A DNA stretch of 64,000 nt, taken from Pseudobdellovibrionaceae bacterium (GTDB lineage Bacteria; Bdellovibrionota; Bdellovibrionia; Bdellovibrionales; UBA1609). Of this stretch, positions 8,087-17,226 are shown in pieces. The position numbers and the translations under genes were made by a program. The notes beneath the pieces are model-generated. The model was not told the DNA's origin. It saw only the letters and a program-made list of their open reading frames with translations, and searched no databases. The stretch's first letter is position 1. Each line of letters opens with the position of its first letter. The stretch covers positions 1 to 64,000 of the forward strand of contig JACKAN010000012.1 of NCBI GenBank assembly GCA_020635055.1, in the 5' to 3' direction.

Positions 8087-9351
8087 AAATTCAGTATCAT
8101 ACTTTTGGCTGTAAGGTGAACACTTATGACACAGGCCTAATGCAAAAAAATCTAATAAGTGAATGTTCGGAAAACAGCAGTGACGATATTATGATTGTAA
8201 ACACTTGTGCAGTCACAGGTGAAGCTACAAAAGACGCTGTTAAATGGGTGAAAAAATATAAAAAAGAAAATCCAAGTCATCATATTGTAGTTACAGGATG
8301 TTCAGCTCAAGTGGATACCGAAATTTTTCAGCAGGTAGCTGAAGTCGATCTGTTGGTTGCGAATTCTCATAAAGGGGAGTTGAAATCACTCATTCAAAAA
8401 ATGTTAGATGGAGGTTTGCAAGAGAGGGTGTTTAAATCTAATATTTTTAAAAAACTAGATTTAGAAGAAGGTGGTGGGGAAGAAGATCTACACACTCGTT
8501 CATTTCTTAAAATTCAAGATGGTTGTAACAGTTTTTGCACTTATTGTGTCATTCCCTTTGCTCGTGGAAAGAGTCGCAGTTTGCCTAATGTGGTACTAGT
8601 AAATAAAATTAATGAGTTATTTCATAAGGGCATAAAAGAAGTTGTGCTGACCGGAGTTCACATTGGGGATTATGCCGATGATGAGGTCGGTAACTTAGAA
8701 GGGTTAATTAATAAAATATTATTAGAAACAAAAATGCCAAGGCTTCGTTTGACAAGTATAGAGCCTGTGGAATTGAGTCAGGAACTCATCGAAATTTACA
8801 AAGATCCACGCATGTGCAAGCATTTTCATATGAGTATTCAAAGTGCAAACAGCAAAGTGCTTTCCGAAATGAAGCGCAATTACAGTTGTGTGGAAGTGGA
8901 ACAGTCATTAAAAAATATTTATCACAATTTTCCTGAGGCTTATGTGGGCATGGATGTTATAGTTGGTTTTCCCGGGGAATCGGAAGAGGAATTTTTTGAT
9001 ACATTTCAACGTTTAGATAATTTGCCTTGGACCCGCATACATGTGTTCCCATACTCTCGACGACCAGGCACTTATGCCGATCGATTGCCTCAACAGTGGG
9101 AGAGAGCGGAGATCGTTTTCCGTGCCAGGCGGCTGCGTGAATTGAGCCAGCAAAGGTCTTTGCAAAAGGCACGACAACAAATAGGAAAACAAAAAGAAGT
9201 ATTAGTTTTAGCTTCAGGAAAAAAAGGAATGTCCCGTGATTTTTGGCCAGTAGAATTGCCCGAGCAAGTCCAGAGAATGTTTCAACCCGGCAGCGAAATC
9301 ACTCTAAAAATCAGTAGCACAAACGAATCCACCCTAATAGGCACTCTCTAA
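8074..9351 (+). CDS. mtaB: tRNA t6A37 methylthiotransferase MtaB
   Basis: Radical-SAM enzyme converting t6A37 to ms2t6A37 in tRNA. 425 aa with the expected order: N-terminal UPF0004 domain beginning F-G-C-K-V-N-T with its conserved cysteines (one in N-T-C-A-V-T-G, one in T-G-C-S-A-Q), then the radical-SAM C-x3-C-x2-C in C-N-S-F-C-T-Y-C (about residue 150), and a C-terminal TRAM-like stretch. It overlaps mnmA by 13 bases and starts after GGTGGAGG. It ends two bases before a REP-type palindrome. With tsaE in the same window, both t6A formation and its methylthiolation are represented. Confidence 0.93.
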   Translation: MDSVKIQYHTFGCKVNTYDTGLMQKNLISECSENSSDDIMIVNTCAVTGEATKDAVKWVKKYKKENPSHHIVVTGCSAQVDTEIFQQVAEVDLLVANSHKGELKSLIQKMLDGGLQERVFKSNIFKKLDLEEGGGEEDLHTRSFLKIQDGCNSFCTYCVIPFARGKSRSLPNVVLVNKINELFHKGIKEVVLTGVHIGDYADDEVGNLEGLINKILLETKMPRLRLTSIEPVELSQELIEIYKDPRMCKHFHMSIQSANSKVLSEMKRNYSCVEVEQSLKNIYHNFPEAYVGMDVIVGFPGESEEEFFDTFQRLDNLPWTRIHVFPYSRRPGTYADRLPQQWERAEIVFRARRLRELSQQRSLQKARQQIGKQKEVLVLASGKKGMSRDFWPVELPEQVQRMFQPGSEITLKISSTNESTLIGTL

Positions 9352-9352
9352 A

Positions 9353-9405
9353 GGTACCAAGTCCCTTTTTACGTTGCGGTGAAACGTAAAAAGGTTGTAC
9401 TGGTA
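9353..9405. repeat. REP-type palindrome, copy 1 (right arm damaged)
   Basis: Starts GGTACCAAGTCCC, then T-run, ACGTT, a GCGGTGA loop, then AACGTAAAAAGG. The right arm is then broken (TTGTACTGG in place of GACTTGGTACC), unlike the perfect 23-bp arms of copies at 25831 and 49203. It lies 2 bases after the mtaB stop and between convergent genes, where it could still act as a weak terminator. Confidence 0.85.
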
Positions 9406-9434
9406 ATGTAATTCCAGCTTGCTAACTTTTAGTT

Positions 9435-10679
9435 TTATTTATGTTTGTTTTTTATAAAACTTAACCACAATAGTGAAGAGCCTAAAATAGCTGCAATTAC
9501 TGATGCTAACAAAATTCCAATTTTTGCTTGTATGGCTAACTCGGGTTGATTGTAGGCCAGACTATTTATAAACAAAGACATTGTAAATCCTATTCCGGCA
9601 ACAAAACCTATTGAAATCACATGTATCCATGTTGTGTTTTCGGGCAAGCTAGTCCACCCAAGTTTTGTAGGAAAGTAGGTGAATATAAAAATACCTATGG
9701 GTTTTCCCGCAATCAAGCCTAGAATAACTCCAAGGGAAACCGGACTTAAAACAATGCTTGAAATATCTACACTTATTACGTTTACTCCCGCATTAAAAAA
9801 GGCAAAAATAGGCAAAATTAAGAATGCAACCCAAGGGTGCATAGAGTGAATATAATTATCTAGTAACAGAGGTTTTGTTTCATCAATTGATTTATCAGAT
9901 CCTACTGAGTGTGCTGGAGTAAGAAATGCTAGTATAACACCTGCTAGAGTGGCATGAACACCGGATTTTAAAAAGCAAAACCACGTTATAAAACCCAGTA
10001 CTATTCCAATAACTAAATTCCTAAAACCAGCAAAATTTAACAAGAACAATAAAAACAAAGAAATGCCTGCAAAACCTAAATAATTTGCTGCAATTTCCTT
10101 GGTGTAAAATAGTGCAATTATAGATATAGCACCTAGATCATCCACAATAGCTAAAGCCAAAAGGAATACCTTAAGTACAGCAGGTATATTTTTTCCAAGC
10201 AAAGCAAGCACGCCTAGTGCGAAAGCTATATCTGTTGCCATCGGAATGCCCCAACCATTTCTGGCTGGAGTGTTTGAGTTTAAAAAAATAAATACCAATG
10301 CAGGGAAAATCATGCCTCCTATTGCAGCAAATATAGAAAAGGAAGCTTTTTTGGGGGTTGAAAGTTCTCCGACTAAAATTTCTCTTTTTATTTCTAAACC
10401 TACCAAGTAGAAAAAAATAGCCATTAATCCATCATTAACAAATAATAAAAGAGTCTTATTCAAAGACAAATTGCCAACATTGAGGTGGATTGGAAGGTTA
10501 ATGAATTTGAAGTATACATCAGAAATAAAATGGGTATTGGCGCAAATCATTGCAATTACTGCCATAAAAAATAAAAGTATTGCGCTGGAGGCTTCGAGCT
10601 TTACAAATGTATGAATAGGTGAACTTACAGCGTCTATAGTTTTGCGAACTATATTGCTTGGCTTTGATTTATCTATCAT
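9435..10679 (-). CDS. nhaA: Na+/H+ antiporter NhaA
   Basis: Inner-membrane antiporter, 414 aa, exporting Na+ in exchange for two protons. Hydrophobic segments run throughout. Seen signatures: F-F-Y-L-V-G-L-E-I-K-R-E near residue 90, and the ion-binding aspartates of transmembrane helix 5 in A-L-A-I-V-D-D-L-G-A-I. The ATG follows AGGACAAC. Between it and the divergent nhaR-type gene lies a hibernation-factor-like gene on the same strand. Regulation by the NhaR-like protein at 11263 is inferred from linkage, as in enterobacteria. Confidence 0.95.
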   Translation of the reverse strand: MIDKSKPSNIVRKTIDAVSSPIHTFVKLEASSAILLFFMAVIAMICANTHFISDVYFKFINLPIHLNVGNLSLNKTLLLFVNDGLMAIFFYLVGLEIKREILVGELSTPKKASFSIFAAIGGMIFPALVFIFLNSNTPARNGWGIPMATDIAFALGVLALLGKNIPAVLKVFLLALAIVDDLGAISIIALFYTKEIAANYLGFAGISLFLLFLLNFAGFRNLVIGIVLGFITWFCFLKSGVHATLAGVILAFLTPAHSVGSDKSIDETKPLLLDNYIHSMHPWVAFLILPIFAFFNAGVNVISVDISSIVLSPVSLGVILGLIAGKPIGIFIFTYFPTKLGWTSLPENTTWIHVISIGFVAGIGFTMSLFINSLAYNQPELAIQAKIGILLASVIAAILGSSLLWLSFIKNKHK

Positions 10680-10808
10680 TTTTTATGTTGTCCTATAATA
10701 ATACCCAAGAGTCAAACATCAAAAGATAAACACTGGACTCTGATAAACACTAATTTTTATCGATTTTCAAAAAAATAGTCGATTTTATTTGAAGTTAATA
10801 TTTCTTCA

Positions 10809-11156
10809 TTATTCTTTTGGACTCGGAAGAAGTGCCAGCATGTGTTTTCTTCGTTGATATCTTTTTATTGAAGCTCTTTTTTCCCGCCAATTCACAATTT
10901 GTCTCAAAACTTTAGATTGTAGTTTTGCAATGAGTGAAAATAAATTTCTTGATTTGGCTTTTGCTACAAATGCACCGATTCTCGTTTTTATATGAATACG
11001 ACCTTCATATTTGCCATTGATTCCAAATATATAGCCTTGTAATTTTGAGTCTTTTGGAACAATTAGACCAACTTGATATAAAACTAAATTCAACTTTTTT
11101 TCGTGGATATCATTGAATTCACTTTTATCAACTTTAACTTGAACCATTTCTTTCAT
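10809..11156 (-). CDS. Ribosome hibernation promoting factor (HPF/RaiA)-like protein
   Basis: 115 aa, strongly basic. The pattern of beta strands with conserved spacing (G-K-Y-E-G-R-I-H-I-K-T) followed by a helix (L-F-S-L-I-A-K-L-Q-S-K-V-L-R-Q-I) fits the short HPF/YfiA fold that binds the 30S decoding centre in stationary phase, ending in a basic tail. A good ribosome site (AAGGAGA) precedes the ATG. Sequence identity to textbook HPF looks low, so the exact subfamily is uncertain. It stands between nhaA and a divergent nhaR-baeRF pair, a context that suggests translational shut-down coupled to salt or pH stress. Confidence 0.72.
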   Translation of the reverse strand: MKEMVQVKVDKSEFNDIHEKKLNLVLYQVGLIVPKDSKLQGYIFGINGKYEGRIHIKTRIGAFVAKAKSRNLFSLIAKLQSKVLRQIVNWREKRASIKRYQRRKHMLALLPSPKE

Positions 11157-11262
11157 GAAAGTCTCCTTGTATGATTTATAAATAGACTAACTTAAAATTA
11201 TAGATTATAAAAATGTATAAAAACGAACTAAACATTCGATTAAATTGAAGCTAGGGCTAACA

Positions 11263-12171
11263 ATGAACTGGTTAAATTATCATCATTTAATGTACTTTAG
11301 ATCCATTGCTACCGAAGGGAGTATTTCGAGGGCTTCTGAAAAGCTAAGAGTTGGGCAGCCAGCTCTAAGTGCTCAACTAAAACAGCTAGAGGAGTTTTTT
11401 GACCAAAAGCTTTTTGAGAGACGCAATCGGAAACTCATTTTAACAGATGCTGGTAAAGCAACACTCACTTATGCAAACCAAATACATAGTCTGGGTGGCG
11501 AATTGCTAGAAGTCTTGCAAAGTAAATCCCACTCCATTAGACCTCACATCACAATCGGTTCACTAGATAGTGTGCCTAAGAATCTCGTTGTAAACATTAT
11601 TCAAGCTGTGCGACGCTTTAAAGATTGTCATGTTACAGCCTTAGATGGCACAGGGGATGAGCTTTATCGCCAGTTAACAACACACTCCATTGATGTTGTG
11701 ATATCAAATCATCTCGTAATTCCATCAGATGATAAATCTATGTTTAGCCGATCAATAGCCCGACTAAAGATTGGGGTTTATGGATCGAGTAAATTCTTAG
11801 AACTTAAAAAAAGTTTTCCTGAATCTCTAAAAAATAAGCCTATGATTTTACCTACACTACATAGCAAATTAAGACATGATATTAATAGTTTTTTTACGAA
11901 CAAAAAAATTTCAATCCAAGTTCTGTCTGACGCTCAAGATACCACAGTGCAAAAGCTTCTTGCTTGTGAAGGGGAAGGTCTAATTGCAGAACCTGAGTTT
12001 GCTGTAAAGTCTATGGTTAAAGAAAAAAAACTTCATAGACTGGGTTATTTAGAGGGAGTATACGAAGAATTTTTTTTAATTTCCACAAAAAGAATTGTTG
12101 GGAATCCGATAGTAACACATCTTATGAATGAATATAGCTTTACTCGACCTCATAACGAATACTTCGATTAA
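11263..12171 (+). CDS. LysR-type regulator, NhaR-like
   Basis: 302 aa. The N-terminal winged helix-turn-helix (about 1-60; S-I-S-R-A-S-E-K-L-R-V-G-Q-P-A-L-S) begins N-W-L-N-Y-H-H-L-M-Y-F, very close to the N-terminus of E. coli NhaR; a LysR effector domain follows (about 90-295). Opposite nhaA, this makes sodium- or pH-responsive control of nhaA likely. ATG at 11263 preferred (preceded by AGCTAGGG); an in-frame TTG at 11245 is weaker. A short AT-rich divergent region (11157-11262) separates it from the hibernation-like gene and should hold the operators. Confidence 0.88.
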   Translation: MNWLNYHHLMYFRSIATEGSISRASEKLRVGQPALSAQLKQLEEFFDQKLFERRNRKLILTDAGKATLTYANQIHSLGGELLEVLQSKSHSIRPHITIGSLDSVPKNLVVNIIQAVRRFKDCHVTALDGTGDELYRQLTTHSIDVVISNHLVIPSDDKSMFSRSIARLKIGVYGSSKFLELKKSFPESLKNKPMILPTLHSKLRHDINSFFTNKKISIQVLSDAQDTTVQKLLACEGEGLIAEPEFAVKSMVKEKKLHRLGYLEGVYEEFFLISTKRIVGNPIVTHLMNEYSFTRPHNEYFD

Positions 12172-12259
12172 TACGAACTATATAATTGATATTATACATT
12201 TTTATTATTTAAAAAAACTCCGTAAAGTAGTAATACATGCAACCTAAAGGAGATAAGTC

Positions 12260-13390
12260 ATGAAAGTAATTAGAAAGAAAGATTTAATGCCAGAACTTGT
12301 TAATCAAAATAGTGGGCCACATTTAACAGCCTATATATGCAACGAAAGCTTTTCACAATTGAAAATGGGTCAACAAATTGAACAAGTCATTAATAGCGCA
12401 AGAAAATTACTTTTGACTGAATACTCGGAGCAAGAAACAAATTTGTTTCTTGCTCCGATTCAGCGATTGGCAAGTAAACAGAATCTATTTTTAAGTGATA
12501 AGAAGGGCGGGTGGGCTCTTTTTAGAACGAATAGGTTCTTCCGGCTAATGAAGCTGCCCACGTCAATAAAAAACATAAGTGTGATAGCCCAAAGTTTTCA
12601 TATCAAACCCATTTTGAAGTGGACGCAAAAAAAAGAAGAAAACTATATTCTTACAATAGATATTAGTGAGGCTCGTTTATATGAATCTTTATACGGAGAA
12701 TTGAGGCATTTAGACACTCTCGTGTTTAATAAAATTGTTAGTTTTGGATCTCCAAAAGATAAGTACGATGAGAAGCTTATCCGAAAGCAAAATTTTTCTT
12801 GGATAGATAGCTGGCTGGTGGAAAATTTAAAACATACTCATCGCACACTTATTTTGGCTGGTGAAAAAGAATTGTTAGGTGAATTTTCCAAGAACAGAGA
12901 TCACCTCAGAATAAATTCAGACTTTATAAACGGAAAGTTTTTGAAACATCAAAATGTAGAACTAAAAAAAGCCATTAACACTTATCTTCATGAGGCAAGT
13001 GGTAGAAAAAAGAAAAAACTATTAAAGCAGTTAAAGCGAGCTGAACAGAGGGGTCTACTGGATTGTGGATTGCATAGTGTCGCACGTAATGCGATTATGA
13101 ATAAAATTACCAGATTGTATGTTGCAGAGGATACGAACATTTGGGGAATATTAAATAAAGAAACGGGTGAGCTTAAAGTTCATCCCAAACAATTGAATTG
13201 TTTTGATGATGATCTTCTTGATGATATTTCAGAAGTGGTATTGAAAAATTGGGCTGAAGTGGTGGTGCTACCTAAAAAAGAAATGCCTAGAGGCAGCCTT
13301 ATTGCGGCTATTTTGAAGCCGGAACCTCAGCTTCATCCTAAATATAATTTTCTCTCAACTGTTACCATTGATGCTAGTCAATCCCCGTAG
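12260..13390 (+). CDS. Bacterial archaeo-eukaryotic release factor (baeRF)-family protein
   Basis: 376 aa, cytoplasmic. The layout matches the family: an N-terminal segment after G-P-H-L-T-A-Y-I, the diagnostic G-G-W-A-L-F-R-T then F-H-I-K-P-I-L (about 90-115), a middle RNase-H-like domain, a basic helical stretch (about 245-270), and a C-terminal eL30-like domain ending A-E-V-V-V-L-P near residue 335. baeRF proteins are predicted to act on stalled or hibernating ribosomes; no catalytic GGQ is seen. Strong ribosome site AAAGGAGATAAG. It follows the NhaR-like gene by 88 bases and shares the neighbourhood with an HPF-like gene, which supports a ribosome-stress role. Confidence 0.75.
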   Translation: MKVIRKKDLMPELVNQNSGPHLTAYICNESFSQLKMGQQIEQVINSARKLLLTEYSEQETNLFLAPIQRLASKQNLFLSDKKGGWALFRTNRFFRLMKLPTSIKNISVIAQSFHIKPILKWTQKKEENYILTIDISEARLYESLYGELRHLDTLVFNKIVSFGSPKDKYDEKLIRKQNFSWIDSWLVENLKHTHRTLILAGEKELLGEFSKNRDHLRINSDFINGKFLKHQNVELKKAINTYLHEASGRKKKKLLKQLKRAEQRGLLDCGLHSVARNAIMNKITRLYVAEDTNIWGILNKETGELKVHPKQLNCFDDDLLDDISEVVLKNWAEVVVLPKKEMPRGSLIAAILKPEPQLHPKYNFLSTVTIDASQSP

Positions 13391-13477
13391 CAAAATTTCT
13401 ATTGAAGTCTATTTCCTCTTGCCCAAATTGGACCAATTATTTAAATCTGGGCAGGAGGTATTTATGTTTCAACTATT

Positions 13478-14812
13478 TTATTTTTTTATCATTTGTTTTC
13501 GGTAAGAGAATATACGTGAAATATCATTTTTAATATACTTTCCCGCAATAAACTGGCCCAGGCGCCCCAGAGGTAGTTCATAAATAACTTGGTCCTTCAT
13601 TAAAGTTCCTTTTGGGAACTGATAAAATGAATGAATGTGAAACCATTTTTTGTAAGGACCCCTTATTTGGTCATCTGAAAAAAAGTAAGGGGGGTTCCAA
13701 TTCCTAATTGCTGTTCTCCATTTCATAGGTATTCCTTTTAAAGAAATTTTATAATCAATAAGAGTTCCAGACTGAATATTTTCTGTAGATTGTTTGAGTA
13801 CCCTAAATTTTAGCCATGGTGGTGTAATTTGCTCTAAGTTTTTTGCATCACTAAAAAAGGGAAAAATATCCTCTCTTTTTGCAGAGATCCATTGGTCAGA
13901 CTCAAAAAGATTTTCAAAAGGTCTGGTTTTCCATTTATAAAGATCGGCAAGTGCAGACTTAATGTCACTAAAAATAAATTTGAATCCATTACTCCTTATT
14001 TTTTCACTAGAAACATTTTGACTATCTGTTGCTAATTGTGACATTTCCCCCATTATAACCTTAAGTAGGATTCCTGGTGTGGGCATAAAAGTTCTGACGC
14101 CAAGTTGTCTGGCGTAGGTCCTTACCCATTGTGCATTAGTAATAGGTTCAGGTGCAACAGCGTTAAAAACACCTCTTAAAGGGTGTTCTAAAGTGTAAAG
14201 AAACAAGAGAATTAAATCTCGTGAATGAATCCAACTCATCCTTTGATTCCCAGTACCAATGACTCCACCCAGACCCAGAGAAAAAACTCTTTCCATGGGT
14301 TCTAAAAAACCACCATTGTTATCTAATACAAGCCCTAAGCGAAGATGAACCAAGCGACTGTGCGGCTCAAAGGGCATTGAGGCAAGTTCCCATTTCTTGC
14401 AAACTTCAGATAAAAACCCATTCCCTGAAGGGCTGTTTTCCATAAGCAATTCATCCGCACGATTTCCGTAATATCCAACTGCTGAGGCACCTACAAAAAA
14501 CTCTGGCCACTTGCCAGTAAAAGCTTTTACAAGCACTTCGGTAGTTTGAATCCTAGAATTTAATATTGCATTTTTCTTTTTAAGTGTCCATCTTCCACTG
14601 GCTATGGAGTCACCAGCTAAATGGAATACTCCCTGAATATTAGATGCATCTAAATTATTCCAAGTAAAATATTCGCAGGGTAGCGTAAATTCATTTCGAA
14701 ACTCCAATTCGGAGCTTCTTCCTACAACCACGAGTTCATGATTCTTTAATAAAAGCTCTTTACAAAGTTTTTGACCAATTAAACCTGTGGCACCAGTTAC
14801 AAGGATTCTCAT
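13478..14812 (-). CDS. TIGR01777-type SDR epimerase fused to SRPBCC domain
   Basis: 444 aa. The N-terminal NAD(P)-binding Rossmann domain (G-A-T-G-L-I-G-Q at 7-14, G-Y-Y-G-N near 110) is of the atypical SDR YfcH/TIGR01777 type. The C-terminal part (about 300-440; W-I-S-A-K-R-E-D-I-F-P-F-F-S through P-P-W-L-K-F-R-V) is an SRPBCC/START-like lipid- or ligand-binding domain. It overlaps the lipocalin stop as ATGA and is the last gene of the stress operon. The substrate is unknown; a role in lipid or pigment handling during oxidative stress is inferred from the operon. Confidence 0.85.
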   Translation of the reverse strand: MRILVTGATGLIGQKLCKELLLKNHELVVVGRSSELEFRNEFTLPCEYFTWNNLDASNIQGVFHLAGDSIASGRWTLKKKNAILNSRIQTTEVLVKAFTGKWPEFFVGASAVGYYGNRADELLMENSPSGNGFLSEVCKKWELASMPFEPHSRLVHLRLGLVLDNNGGFLEPMERVFSLGLGGVIGTGNQRMSWIHSRDLILLFLYTLEHPLRGVFNAVAPEPITNAQWVRTYARQLGVRTFMPTPGILLKVIMGEMSQLATDSQNVSSEKIRSNGFKFIFSDIKSALADLYKWKTRPFENLFESDQWISAKREDIFPFFSDAKNLEQITPPWLKFRVLKQSTENIQSGTLIDYKISLKGIPMKWRTAIRNWNPPYFFSDDQIRGPYKKWFHIHSFYQFPKGTLMKDQVIYELPLGRLGQFIAGKYIKNDISRIFSYRKQMIKK

Positions 14813-15410
14813 ATTTCCTCATAATGACTAGAAACAAGATCACAAAGGTTTAATTGGGTAACAAAGTTTTGTTCTGGAGTGATAGACATAATAAAACGGC
14901 AAGACTCATATCCTTGCTGTTTCAAAACATTATTGATTTTAATATATTCTTCAATAGTCAAAGTCATACTCTTTGATAAGATCCAGCCATACTTATACTC
15001 TGTATGACCAACTATAGCTACATTATAGTCGTCGTTAATGTAAACGATCCAATAGTCACCTGCAAAGGACCAGATCCACTTAAAAATCTTTACGAATGTA
15101 ACTTCCAATGTAGAGCTTGAACCAATTTCTTTGTTAAGCCTCGCTCGAGCCTCAGGTGAAGTTATCTTTTTATAGGACTGGTCGCAAGTATTTACTACTT
15201 TTAAAAGTCCATCAGGTAGCAATAAATACTCTGCAGTCGTATTGCGAATACATTTTTTTGAAAACTAACTGGTATTGAGGCCAGCTGGTGCCAGGATCCT
15301 TGGTATTTTTCTAAGTTAAAATTTTCAACTGGAACTGGACCAGAGGCCATCGCAAAAGAAGTGCTTAGATCAACTAAAATGCCGAACAATATTAAAGTAA
15401 AATTGTTCAA
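14809..15410 (-). pseudogene. Lipocalin (Blc-like), frameshifted in an A7 tract
   Basis: Two abutting frames make one lipocalin of about 200 aa. The first (from 15410) gives a signal peptide and the lipocalin start N-F-N-L-E-K-Y-Q-G-S-W-H-Q-L-A, then S-F-Q-K-N and goes out of frame. The second continues C-I-R-N-T-T-A-E-Y-L-L-L-P-D-G-L and runs through the family core (Y-G-W-I-L-S-K-S) to 14809. Adding one A to the run read as T at 15253-15259 restores a continuous lipocalin. This may be a true mutation, a sequencing error in a homopolymer, or slippage. Outer-membrane lipocalins bind lipids and often sit in this stress operon. ATGA overlaps link it to genes on both sides. Confidence 0.88.
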
Positions 15411-15916
15411 TTGAAGTCCTTTCTAATTACATTTAACAAGATAAAGAAAAATCCCCATACTATCATGAGAATTAAAAGCGATTGATCAAAGGGTAATAGC
15501 AGAGTGATTGTCCCCATTTTTGCTGCACCTATATAGCTAAGGGATCCCCCTAAACCTCCAACAAAAAAACATAAAAATAAATTTTTAAATGCCCAAGAAA
15601 GAGAATGGTTAATTGTACTAGCAAAGGCGACCCACAAAAACATCATCCAAATGGGAATCCAAGTGAGTCCTGAGTCAAAAGTGTTTTGAAATTTTAAAAA
15701 ATTTAAATGGGTTAAAGTAGAATCAATTAATATACCTATTAAACTGACAATTAATACAAAATAGAATTCTTTTTTGGTATTTTTTAAAAAGATAAAATGC
15801 AATAAAACAAATAAAGTACCAATCAGAATAGCCCAATTTGTATAAACTGCAGCTGTCCACCAAACAAATTGAAAGCCGATAGCATTAACTAGTTTATTTT
15901 TTGAACTTAATCTCAT
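15407..15916 (-). CDS. DUF2878 family inner-membrane protein
   Basis: 169 aa with about five or six hydrophobic helices. The N-terminal N-A-I-G-F-Q-F-V-W-W pattern and short conserved helices match DUF2878, a family of unknown function usually found beside CFA-type synthase, DUF1365, amine oxidase and ChrR-type sigma systems. The start overlaps the stop of the cfa remnant as ATGA, the coupling expected of the ancestral operon, and its own stop overlaps the lipocalin start the same way. Confidence 0.82.
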   Translation of the reverse strand: MRLSSKNKLVNAIGFQFVWWTAAVYTNWAILIGTLFVLLHFIFLKNTKKEFYFVLIVSLIGILIDSTLTHLNFLKFQNTFDSGLTWIPIWMMFLWVAFASTINHSLSWAFKNLFLCFFVGGLGGSLSYIGAAKMGTITLLLPFDQSLLILMIVWGFFFILLNVIRKDFN

Positions 15917-16050
15917 GACAATGCATTTTTTCCAGTCATTAAAATTTGAACCTCACTTACTGTTCTTTCTAGAAATTCAGCTTGGTGGTATTTTAAATAA
16001 TATTTCCACATGCGAAAAAACCTATCTTCATATCCCTTATGTTTTATCAG
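15913..16050 (-). pseudogene. C-terminal stump of a cyclopropane-fatty-acyl-phospholipid synthase-like gene
   Basis: The minus strand between the SDR stop and the DUF2878 start encodes, in one open frame with no start codon, H-K-G-Y-E-D-R-F-F-R-M-W-K-Y-Y-L, then A-E-F-L-E-R-T-V-S-E-V-Q-I-L-M, ending at a TGA that overlaps the DUF2878 ATG. This is the conserved C-terminus of CFA synthase-type methyltransferases. About 45 codons of an expected 400 or so survive. The rest of the gene, and the amine oxidase and DUF1365 genes that usually stand between SDR and cfa, are absent, which points to one deletion joining the SDR end to the cfa tail. Confidence 0.88.
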
Positions 16051-16063
16051 AAAATAATTATTT

Positions 16064-16792
16064 TTAAATTTTACCTCTCATAATTACACAAATATGTCTT
16101 TGCAGGTTTGCGGGCAGTAAAGAACATAAAGTCAATATCCAACCTAATCTTTTTGGAAAAGATATATTTCTTTTTCCTTGCTGCAAGGCTTTTTTAATTA
16201 TTCTAGACGCCTCACTCACTGATACTAAAAAAGGCATGGAGAAGTTGTTCTTATCTGTTAATGGAGTCTTAACGAAACCAGGAGAAACAGTGTGTACAGT
16301 TATTCCACACCCTTCACAGTCAACAGCTAGAGACTTGGCGATATAGTCTACAGCTGCTTTACTACTGCCATAAGCTTCTGACCTAGTAAAAGGAAGTAAA
16401 CGTGCCATACTACTAACGATAACTAATTGGCCACCCTTTTTAATTTTTGGCAGTAGAGCTTCTATACAGTAAACTGTCCCAAAAACATTGACATTAAAAA
16501 CTCTTTCAAAGAGTTTAGAATTAAAGTTTTCAATATCTACATATTCACATGTTCCTGCATTAAGAATTACGATATCTAAGTCCTTAAGTTTTGAAAATTC
16601 CTCCACTACTTTGGATCGCAAAGAAATATCTGTAACAATTGTATCCAATTCACCTGAAGCTTCTTTTTTTAACTCTAAAAGTTTATTTTTTGATCGGGCG
16701 ACTGCATATACTTTATTCCCTGCAGAAGAATAATCTAATGCTAGCTGACGACCTATTCCTGAGGATGCGCCCGTGATTAAAATATTTTTCAT
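16064..16792 (-). CDS. Short-chain dehydrogenase/reductase (classical SDR)
   Basis: 242 aa. Classical SDR features: the cofactor glycine motif G-A-S-S-G-I-G near residue 7, N-A-G near residue 78, catalytic serine in I-V-S-S-M-A, and the Y-x3-K motif Y-G-S-S-K near residue 140. The product is typical of the SDR encoded in ChrR-sigma operons, substrate unknown. Start 1 base after the upstream stop (TAAAATG). Downstream, the operon is broken by the cfa deletion. Confidence 0.9.
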   Translation of the reverse strand: MKNILITGASSGIGRQLALDYSSAGNKVYAVARSKNKLLELKKEASGELDTIVTDISLRSKVVEEFSKLKDLDIVILNAGTCEYVDIENFNSKLFERVFNVNVFGTVYCIEALLPKIKKGGQLVIVSSMARLLPFTRSEAYGSSKAAVDYIAKSLAVDCEGCGITVHTVSPGFVKTPLTDKNNFSMPFLVSVSEASRIIKKALQQGKRNISFPKRLGWILTLCSLLPANLQRHICVIMRGKI

Positions 16793-16793
16793 T

Positions 16794-17225
16794 TTATATG
16801 CGCCTTTCTATGAATTTAATTACAAATCCTATTATGGGTATATGATGATAAATAAGCTGACTCGAATCAAAATAATCGCGTTGGTAGGTTACTTTTTGAC
16901 CAAACTTTAAATGAGTGACCCCTTCAACAACAATTTCTTTACCACCATTTAACTTAGGATGACAAAAAAACATTTTCCAACTTAGTATTGCTGAAGGTTT
17001 TTCTGGAGAATTCTGTATGATATCTTCTATTGAGAATCGGCAAGTAGAAACTTTCTTCATTAATTTGCTAAAGTAAACAAATAAATTAGTATTTCCATTT
17101 ACTTTGTGGAATGGATCCGCAAAAAAAATACTTTGATCATAAATTTCATCAAAAACAGCTTTATCTTTGAGATTAAAGTTTTCATAAAAATTTATAAAAT
17201 TATTTAGTGCATTTGCATTCTTCAT
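16794..17225 (-). CDS. NTF2-like (SnoaL-type) protein
   Basis: 143 aa cone-shaped NTF2-like fold protein. The N-terminal helix (N-F-I-N-F-Y-E-N-F-N), the F-F-A-D-P-F-H-K-V-N-G motif near residue 33 and later V-V-E-G-V-T-H-L match the NTF2-like protein commonly paired with an SDR in ChrR/ECF operons. I choose the ATG at 17225 because AAAGGGA precedes it; the frame extends upstream to 17270 inside the previous gene. It is spaced 1 base from both neighbours. Function unknown; no catalytic residues can be assigned. Confidence 0.83.
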   Translation of the reverse strand: MKNANALNNFINFYENFNLKDKAVFDEIYDQSIFFADPFHKVNGNTNLFVYFSKLMKKVSTCRFSIEDIIQNSPEKPSAILSWKMFFCHPKLNGGKEIVVEGVTHLKFGQKVTYQRDYFDSSQLIYHHIPIIGFVIKFIERRI

Positions 17226-17226
17226 T

